Assembly (NCBI GenBank): GCA_009869945.1
Contig: WIXG01000199.1
Coordinates: forward strand, 1 to 64,000
Length of the DNA stretch: 64,000 nt
Direction: 5' to 3'
From: Mesaphorura yosii
Taxonomy: Eukaryota; Arthropoda; Collembola; Poduromorpha; Tullbergiidae
Made by a program: the position numbers and the translations under genes. The notes beneath the pieces are model-generated. The model ran no database searches. It saw only the letters and a list, made by a program, of their open reading frames with translations, and had not been told where the DNA came from. Positions 54,601-64,000 of the stretch are shown here, one piece after another. Position 1 is the first letter of the stretch, and the number at the start of each line of letters is the position of its first letter.

Positions 54601-57600
54601 TGATCTTCAGCATTAGACCTTCATATTAACATTCAGCAAAGCAATAATAAAGCAATTTCTATCATGTTAATAGCGAGCTAAATTCCCTTCGCCCAGCCTG
54701 AACCAGCAATAAAATTTAATGCCTTCAGTTGTCTCAGAATCGTAGATGCATTCCTTCACTTTGTCGCACTGCCCGAATCTCGTCAGATGGGATGCTGACT
54801 GGAAGCACTCATCTTGAATTCGTTCTGTGTTTAATTAAAACCATATGGATGGAACGTCGAGTCCTGACTGATTCCGTTCTCGTGTGTATGTCACCACATG
54901 AACCACATATTAATGATGACGATTTTACTCCGACCGTCTTTTTTATTTTCTTCCCCTTTGTATTAATCTCAGGAAAAAAATGTAATTGTTCATAATTATT
55001 GGATCCATGTAAGTAGTAATAGTGGCTGGCAGTTTTGCCCTTTTTCCAATGCCGACATTAAGCACTACAATGCAACTTGACGAAGCAGTAACGATTTCAG
55101 TGTGGTTGTGTTCACAGCGCAGACCCGACTTTGATGCACAAGATTGTAGCAGGCGAGCATGCCGTCACAGAAGAGTCTCTATATTATTAATGCCTACACC
55201 GTCGTCGTCTTGTACATAATACTTCGATACGGTCCCAGGAACGAAGATGCGTGTAGGCCGACGACGACTGGCAGATGTGGCTCCATAATAACAACGATAA
55301 AAGGGATGATTCAATAATTTGCCTCGTCATAAGTAACTTGTCCAAATCTCTTAATGAGAGAACTCCGTTTCCTCACGGCATACTTTACATTTGTTGAATA
55401 ATTTGTACACTTTGCCCGTCTGCGCCCGCACAATTGAATTCTTGTTCTTTTTCACCACCATCTACAACTGCACTTTTAGATTCCTGCGTCTAGTCAGACG
55501 AATTGGACACATAAAGCGAGTGGAGTCAGACATGTGGTTGCGGGGCTGTCCGGTGAGCGGGTCATGCCATGCGTGCTTTCTTTCCCGTCATTTAAATATT
55601 ATATTGGATTAGGCACAATACCGCAATCCACAATGCAGTCAGACTCCGGAATAAACTTCTACAACAATTTATATTACAGAAGTACGTGTAAATCCGGAAG
55701 GGGGAATGTGATACGAGAAGGAGAAGGGAATCTTGACAAGAATCTTATTAAAATCCTTAGTTTGAGGTTGGGAGAATGCTCCGACAAAGTAACTGACTGA
55801 GGCAGGGCACCGTGCCGTCTTATTCCTCTACTTCCACTTTCACTCTGGTCTGTCTGGCCCATCTGGGAATGCACCTTTCCCGGATGCTGAAATTTTACTG
55901 CTGGAATCGCATTGTAAAGCGAACCAGCCGTTCAAGCTGACCACGTCAACTTCCAACACGTTTGAACTTCGAGCTGCGCCATGGACAGGGAAAACAGATG
56001 ATTGATCATAAACAGTGATCGAACACTGACAAGGAATTATTTGCGAGCCAGCGAGCGAGCAATCGTACGCCGAAAATATGCGTCTGCATCCTTCTTTCAG
56101 CCAGTTTATTAGATCACACACGAGATGATCAGTTTCAATGAGTGCAAAGATTGAGCACCCTTCTCCTTCGCAAGTCTCTGACTCTAATGGCAGGTTTTTG
56201 CACAAAATTCCTCTTTCGCTCCTGCTCGCTGTCACTTTCGTGTGTTATCCGTCTACCGGCCGCTCATAAACATCGCGTTGATAGCTTTCAAAGAGCGGTT
56301 CGGAGCTTCTAATTCCAATCCCTATACGTGATGTTTAAAATAAACGCATAAAATGAATCCACCACACACATCGCGCTGCAGTGAAGCCCCATCGTCGTGT
56401 ATATAATTATTCTCTGAAGAGAAAATATGATTTGGCTTGCATGCGTTTCTTTCGAGACGCGGTTGGCAGTGAGGGAGAGAAATGTATTATTACTCCACTT
56501 GTCCTCTACTTTTATTGCCTTTAAATATCTCACGGAGACGGAGACGACGCGTTGCGCTGTGATAAAACTTGCATACAATAATGTTCGTAAATTTTTTTCC
56601 ATTCACTTATATTATTATAAACATTACTTCGTCTCCCATTGCCTGCTCCGCATCTTCAACGGCAGTTTCTCTACACGCTCTCGTACAATCATTAAATAAA
56701 CTATTACTGCCGCATCCATCCCTTCGCGACTGCACGAGAAATACCAGACCATAAAGAAGAGAGAACTCATTTGGATTGGTTCAGCGTGTCTCTTTCATTC
56801 ATATATTTTAATCAGTCATAGGCACATACATTTCACAATTGCAATTGTTTCTGTGCGGGCTTCTTCACGATGCGTAATTCACCAAGTCGGAATATTGCGA
56901 TGATATATTAATTAATCGCACTCAGGCGTAACCTGACCCCAACACCCAGTCAAGCGGCAGATCGAGTCGAGTGCAGTTTCGGATCTTGTTAGCATGTGCA
57001 AATAATTGAGGACAAGCGACAGCAAGCAATTATTATTCGTAACGACGTGGGAAAGACGCGAGGGTATGCAGATCCGATCTCTCAAGCGCTCTCAATCTCA
57101 GAATTCGGCACAAAAGACAAGATGCCGTTGACGGGAAGAAGGGATCGATGTTGTGTCGATGTGCGCACGGGGGAGGCCCCACTAAAATGCTGCTTTAAAT
57201 CCCTCAACTGTTAATCTGATCACTCAGTCTTCTCAGAATGCGCATTTTCTCCCTTGTCGCGCATCGCTCTTGCTGCAAGAATTTTTCATCCGCTGTCCCC
57301 TCGATGGTCTCGTAAGTGGCTCAAGAATGAATCGAATGACCGGAGCAGAAAATACGAACGCCTGATCCAATATTAAGCTGCTCACCGGCTCAATAAATCA
57401 AATCAGCCTCGAAATGAGTCTCACATTCGTCGCGTCGCATTGATACTGAGGTGACTTTTTAATCAGGGTAGCCTTCTGACGTCGTATAGCCGAATATGAG
57501 GCATGGATTTGAACATGTGAGCTACTCGGGAACGGACCCTCGTAATGTTTGCTCTACCGAGACTATTAAAATAGTGTCTAAAAGGTACGAAGAACCCGGG

Positions 57601-60600
57601 ACACACACTCGCTGACGTATGCATGAACGGCCGTATGTACCATGTTCCTCATGTCTCTCATTGTAGCCCTGTAGTTGAGTTCCGGTAGTGACACTGACAT
57701 TGGTTGCAACTCGCAATTTGCAACAAACTTTAAACCCGCCGCAGTCTATCCACGTACGGAGTCTGGAAGGTATGTCCTGAATGACGGAAGCGGAACTGGA
57801 GTGGAACACAGAAACGAAAATGCAGGACCGGCTGAAACCGACCGTCTGAATGCAACCCGAAAGCCTGAAGCGTCTGCAAGTATGTACTCGGTGCACTGTT
57901 TACAGTACAATGACGTATAAAAGGTCTTTGGGTGTACTTTCGACAAGCAATAAGAATAATATCCAAGCGACTGGGCGATACGCGAGCGCGAATCGGCTGT
58001 CCACTGCGCGAGCCATTAAGTGAGTTTCCCAGTGATTCTCCTGTTGATAGATTATGTTGTGGACGCTGCTGCAATTGCAGTAAACAGTAAATACTGGCCT
58101 GGCAGGGAGAAAGGTAGAGATTGCTCAAAATAAATCAATGGACTCATAATTGAAGACATTCTGTGCGCGAGAGAAATAACGAACGCATCAACTCGTTGCG
58201 GCTTATAACTCCATTAGCCATGATAAAATGTGAGACTTCTTACTTTTATCCCAAACATTCGCCTCACGAGTAGGGACGGACGGGAGCAGCATTATTAGAA
58301 GCGCCACGCTGGAGTACTAGTTGGGGTGGACCCCAAATAGTCAGGGTCATTTTCACGACGACTGCATTTACATTAAATCAACAATAACAAAAGCGCAAAT
58401 AGCTCTCAAAAGATCATGAAGAGAAATCTCGGAGACTCGCACTGGACACTGCCGAGCACGGATCATGGTCGTCATAATATTTACAATTTAACATTACGGC
58501 CGGACGGACTTGAGGAGAAAGGGGACGCTCGCGCGCCACGCGGCCGAGGTTTGACAAGGCGATGGCGAGGGTACGGGTCGTGGTAGGCCTGAGTGGATGT
58601 GTAATGATACAGGATCTTGAGATCATATTCCTACTTTCCTCTTTTTTTCTGTCTTCCTATTGTCTTTGACTTGAGACTGCCTCATTTCTTCCATGCACAC
58701 TTAGCTCCAGGTCATTGTCATGTTTTAAGAAAATCAATTGCAGTCTCTCGCTTTGTTAATCTATTTTTGCGAGGTTTGAAACCTCCATTACTGAAATTAT
58801 TTCAGAGGCTCATTGCAGTCGAGTTATGAGTAATACGCTCCTTGCAATTATGCCTACAAGTCAAGTGTTTTACGTGATTTAAATAAAGTTTGTAGTCATT
58901 TTATTCGTTCTGGTACGAGGCAAGCCGTTCTGGTACGACGTGTTACGCCACAAAGCGCCATAATACTAAATATTATAAGTTTCCAAATTCCTGTGTTCAT
59001 GTTCAGTTTGGTTACTCTCATTCTATTCCAACCACGTAGATTAGTCGTTCGAGTCGGTTCGGCAGGCAGTTTTATTGTTTTTACAAATGGGTTTCTTACA
59101 ACTTTAATTCCAAGAAACTATTTTAACAGTTAACGACGTTTCTTCATATTTCTTTTTATTATAAATATGCAATTATCTTACAATAAATACATGAGAAAGG
59201 TAAAACTCTGCTTCAAGCTCTTGACAATTGATGTGCTCGTACCGTACTCGTTCAGATTTTACTCATACCTTCGCGTACAAGATGAGGAAAAGCTATAGCC
59301 TGACATATATTAACACATTTCAGAAAACACATTTATTGCCTCGGCAATTTCATACGTTTTCGTTTTTACCTTTTTAGACCGTAGGTGTGAATCAAGCCGG
59401 AGCGGAGTACTGGCTTGACTTTTAAGCATTTTGATCGTGATTCATCTCGCAACAACCGAACCAACTGCACCAGTGTCCCCACTAATCGATTTATCAAATA
59501 TCTCTCCGCATCGCGATCCAAACGCCGACGGCAGTGCTCTCGAAAGACTAAGAATGTCTTCCGCAATTTCAGTTCATGTGTAAAAACTTCATAATGAGCA
59601 AGATTTTGTCGCGCATCTCGCTTCCATTCTAATTAAATTCTTGAAATGTGCCCGTTCCATTTGAAACACTGATCACGAGGAGGCTCGGGTACGTGAAGGG
59701 CTTGTTCGAGTCGTACGTGTGAGATCATTCGAACGTGGCTTCGGAGTTTTGGGTACAACTTAACTCTACCATTCTATAAATATGCGATGGAACCCTCAAC
59801 TTGTCAATGTAGCAAGAAATTGTTAAAACCTGGATTTTCATTTTATTTTTAATGTATTTTACAACCTTTCAAAGAATAAAATGAAATTAATAGCCTCAAG
59901 CCATGGTAAACAACAAACGACATGGTTCCTAACCATCGTATTATTACGTACTGACTTGAGAATATAGGATTTATTTTTATGCTCAGACGCAGTGCGCGCA
60001 GTGTGGGGAAGGACGAGCCGACTCGGATCTTTCCACAAAACTGGAGTTCAAATGATTAAATAAAAAATTATGCATTTCAAACTACCCATCTTATACGCCA
60101 GAGTATTACCCTGCTCCTCGTCCAAATTACAAAGAAGCGCCTCGTCTTCGCTTGCTATTGATTACGTCTCGTTCGAGTGAGCCGCACTCCTCATTTCTTA
60201 TTGTAGTCCGCATTTCTGACGCATTGTTCTGGTGCGAATTCGCCTCACCGAGAATGTGTTAATTTTCTGTAAACACTAAAATCAGGCATCTTTTGATATA
60301 TTTGAAGAAATGCAATAGACCAAGTGGATTGCATCCCAAAATCCTACAAATTTAGAAATTAATGTTCTGTCTGTTCTGATGTTCGGTGGGTTGCGAATAG
60401 CAAATCTGCACTGCATTTCTACGAAACCATCTCAATCCATTAAGAATTCATTGAGATAATCGAAGTAGGCATTCAAACATTTCTTAACCTTTTGCTGTTT
60501 CGCAATAATTCTTTTCGACTCTGGGTGGATTTGCACTTTGTACGCAAATACTGAGAGACCCATTCCAGTATGGGAGATCAAAAAGGCCCTGAACAAAATA

Positions 60601-63600
60601 ATAGAGGAACTCCGGGCGAGAAAGGTGTAAATCACCGCATAAAGTTTCCAGGCTATCATTACCATGCACTTGTGTAATAATTCGGAACCGAAGCGAGCAT
60701 AAGAAAGCGATTTTAATTACGTGCAAGAATCAGACGCAAACTCGATCACTCAAGATCAGCATTTTGCCAAACCATTGGTCCCTCGTTTGAAAGAAGTTTT
60801 AGGGTGAAATATGAAAGGGGCCCAGTGCACATTGAAATGGAATGTTTGGCAACGAATATACTGAATGGGTTAATGAATAGAAAAATCATTACCAGAAAAG
60901 TGATTTACATATAAGTCTAAGCGCGAGAATATTAATGAGTGAGTCACAAAATTATAACTGCGATCCGCTTCTTCTCCCTCAGTTTATCGACTGCTTTCTT
61001 GCAGATCAAGAGCGACTGCCTCAATCATGCAAATGAGTAACTGTAATTTCGAAATCTCCCGAACTTTATTTCTCACGCTCTGTCCCTTCAATTTCATGGT
61101 GCTTTGCCAATAATTTGAATTCGGAGGAATGATTAAAGATTACCAAGTAAACACTCTCGTGGGGACGTGTTCAGGTAGGAAAGAAGCGAATGAATAGATT
61201 TTATCCTAATGCAACGAATGATTATTTTTAACTATTAATTGTGTAATAAATCGAACTACACCGTGAGCAGGCCGGAAAGAACAAAAAGGGGAACTTGAGT
61301 TCAGAGGAACTCGGAGTTTAGTTTAGCACAGGTGATTCATAAGCCTTTGTATAGATTCCGTAATAAATTGGACTGATTTGCATTTTTGCGTCCTGTTATT
61401 GAAAGTATCCCATTCAAATACTTTTTAATTCTTTTGCAGCGAAGAAGGGTTCACTGAGTCGTTCTCACCCAGCATTTATCCAGGCCGTATTTTAATAATG
61501 CAATTGGACCGTAATTTATGCATCAGAAATGCACTCGTGGAAGGTGATTCCTTAATGTATGCACGCATATTTAAATTCGGTCCTCTCCTCACTCTATCGA
61601 TCGCAAAGACATCTTGGGAACTTGACATCTATTCCCGGACTCCACTGCGATTGCGGTTCGTCGCGAAAGCAAGAAACAAAAACAGCGTTTAGTGACGGAA
61701 CATTTTAATCGTTTAAGTTTAATGGTAGATAATAAAAGCGCGATGTTCATGCAGAAATCGTACCATCAAAAATCACAATCGTTCGTAGCACGAAAGTGAA
61801 AGGATGCGAGTCTGTTTTATTGGACTCGCTTGACGAAGCGCCCATACGAAAAACTCGTTGACGTGGGACAGACATGCCTGCCTTCGAGAGGAGAGGAACG
61901 GAAAAGGGTATTGACTACAGTGGGCAGAAGAAACGACCGGATAGAAGTTGCTCATGATAGTAATCGAAAACTCCTTAACAGTGAGGAATTGTCTCTTCAT
62001 GTGAAGCATAACCTCACGCTAATACTTCATTTTCATTATTTTCGACAAAATACATGGCCATAATGCGAGCGTAATGGACAGGAGACCGAACTCGCTGCTG
62101 CTGGCTGAATGCGCGAGGAGAGGTGCCTCGCGTGTCAAAACTCGGCCGTCTTGAACTAACGAATTGCTGCCGATTGTGCCAGCGGAGGACCGACGATGTA
62201 AACGAAAGAAAGGTACACATGATTTGATACATTTTTAATACTATCTTGCGGAGACAGGTGGATGATGTTTTGACCCGAGGGAATGGCAGGAAAGAAACAT
62301 TATGAATGAATTGAAGCAAACTCGGAACCCCGGTAGTTGAGGCGATCAGGGACACAGCAGACCGTGCAAGAAGGCAAATACACTCTTCACAATAATACAA
62401 AGACCCATGATGACTGATATGAAGGTGTTGAAGTGACATTCGAGAGAATACACGCCAGCAGTGCAAGACCGCACTGCCCAGGCATAGATAAATTATTACG
62501 TAGCAAAACGAACAAACGTGTATTATTCACTCTTGGGCACGCAGGGATAATCGTTTTATTGGAATTCAGTGATGCAACAAATGGTAAGCTCAAATAAAGA
62601 AAAGTCTCGTCTTTCGTGGCTCAGGAATGAATCAGCAATTAACTTCTTTCAAATCACCCATGCCACACTAACTGAGAGTGAGGTGTAAGAGCAGTGAATG
62701 TTTTAATTGAGTCTTATAACTAGGCTAATAATAGACAAGCCAGCAGTTTTGTTTGGATATCCTTTGCCATCCCAGTGGTTCCGCGTTGACGCCTGAAATT
62801 AGCCAAAGCGGCCACGGATGTTTTAAAATTTAAGAAATCCAGCAAGTGTCCAAGAATTAAAATAAAAACACGAGACACGAATGCTGAAGCGAGTGAAGCT
62901 TGGGGCAAATGCTTTTCCCTCTTTCGAGAAATAAATGCCACCCAAACACAAGAGTGAAACTGTTAGTGCGATGTCATTCCTCAGGACTTTTTGTAGTTGT
63001 GGTGGTGTAGGATGCTGGTTATTTATTGCACTCATGCATCAGCGTATCGATAGCGCCGTCGTCTGTCGTGTAGATAGTCGCATTCTCGCACGGGTCGTCT
63101 TTGTCGCAGGTTACCCCAGCCTGTCCTGCCGTTAACCACTTAAGCAGCAGCGACTTGGGACTCCTCGCGTGTGTGCTCTTCATACACGGGGAATTCTCCT
63201 TGCTCGCTGTGTCGAGTCGATCAAATATAAAGTTTGCCCAAATGCATCATTTCCGAGGTTGTACGCTTCAAAAATTTCAAACGGAAGTGGATAATAGGCT
63301 GCCTGCACGTGAAATAGCATGATTATTCCTCATTGCACTTTTGGAAAAGCAAAGAAGAAAGATAAAAAATGCGCAAAGTTATAAAAGTGGTTTTTTCGCC
63401 CATCATCATCTCCTGTTTCGTCAACATCTTCGAGTCCGAGATACATTCCCATTCCAAAATTACCCTGCAACGTGTATCACTCAAGCCATGCATAACGCCT
63501 GCCATACTCGGTGCGGTCTGCAACGCAGACACGTTACTGAAGCAAATTTATTGCGTCCATTAGCCAGAACCAAGCCCGACGGACAACAACTTGGCCCATC

Positions 63601-64000
63601 TTGAGCATACAGCGGCGCGAGTCGACGGCGGCCCTTGGCTGTCCCAAATGTTGCTGCTAATGTCAAGCTAATAACCAATATGTTCGTGCTCAGCCTTTCG
63701 ATCGCGGCAGAAATTCCTCCGTTTCCTCTCTCGGCCACCCTCACATCCTCTCAGAGTAATTAAACTGATAGCCGACTTTGCTACTCGAGCAATAAAAGTT
63801 GAATGATTTCGGTTGCGGCATGCCAGATGATTTGCATTCGCACGCATTGGAAATTCTAGTTTTGGTATCTGACTGCAAGCCCACGATAACGGCTTCCCGA
63901 ATTAGTCGGTAACATTTTCCCGAGTGCCTTTTGATTTGATCGGTAAAGGTCAATAGAGGCGAATAATAGATTTGGAGTTTATTTTCATTCGCCCAGCCAA
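39616..64000. other. 24-kb stretch without recognisable genes
   Basis: I read both strands for kinase, homeobox, zinc-finger, bHLH, receptor and transposase signatures and for tRNA boxes and common conserved microRNAs, and recognised none. Open frames of up to 163 codons are scattered in all frames, as expected by chance. Exon-like pieces at 59366-59628 (minus) and 61440-61692 (plus) have acceptors but no recognisable protein. GA-rich runs (42329-42360, 53221-53250) and octamers (49542, 52907, 61027, 61376, 63830) recur. Large intron or regulatory desert are both possible. Confidence 0.5.

Noticed and set aside
57522-58128. Several overlapping open frames on both strands
   Set aside because: Simultaneous openness in several frames reflects locally few stop triplets, not a gene; none has a recognisable motif.
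31494-64000. Search for tRNA A/B boxes, transposon ends, CRISPR-like spaced repeats and common conserved microRNA seeds
   Set aside because: None recognised by eye. A covariance-model scan and a repeat-library search would be needed to exclude them.

Overview
This is a eukaryotic, animal window. It holds many spliced genes with short introns (mostly about 60-100 bases), canonical GT-AG borders, AATAAA signals and metazoan gene families. The proteins most resemble protostome versions, and an arthropod is my best guess, but nothing visible fixes the species. No tRNA, rRNA, CRISPR array or transposon was recognised by eye.

The left half (1-31.5 kb) is compact. In order it holds: the 3' part of a proline-rich, two-WH2 actin-binding gene resembling SALS (minus, runs off the left edge); coronin (plus); VPS33A (minus); ribosomal protein L6 (plus); a doubtful 49-codon small gene (plus); RAD9 (plus); a PP1 alpha-type phosphatase catalytic subunit (minus); NAA25, the auxiliary subunit of NatB (plus); an unrecognised secreted protein with long Asp/Glu blocks (plus); and an ATG1/ULK1 autophagy kinase (minus). 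For coronin, VPS33A, RPL6, RAD9, PP1, NAA25, the acidic protein and ULK I could join every exon in phase from ATG to stop. Two genes touch actin (the WH2 gene and coronin) and two touch lysosome/autophagy (VPS33A and ATG1). The rest is a mixed housekeeping neighbourhood, not a pathway cluster.

The right half (about 31.5-64 kb) is very different. It has no recognisable coding gene over more than 32 kb, only scattered chance-length open frames, GA-rich stretches, palindromic AT-rich motifs and repeated octamers (ATGCAAAT/ATTTGCAT). One exon-like block at 39480-39615 has a good acceptor, an open frame containing ATG, and a GTAAGT donor. If real, the following 24 kb could be one huge first intron or the regulatory territory of a developmental gene lying to the right.

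The items most worth a second look are the cysteine-free, Asp-rich secreted protein (25.6-27.6 kb), the gene-poor octamer-bearing half with its possible first exon, a GC-AG intron in NAA25, and the compact ULK kinase that keeps a ULK1-like LIR motif.
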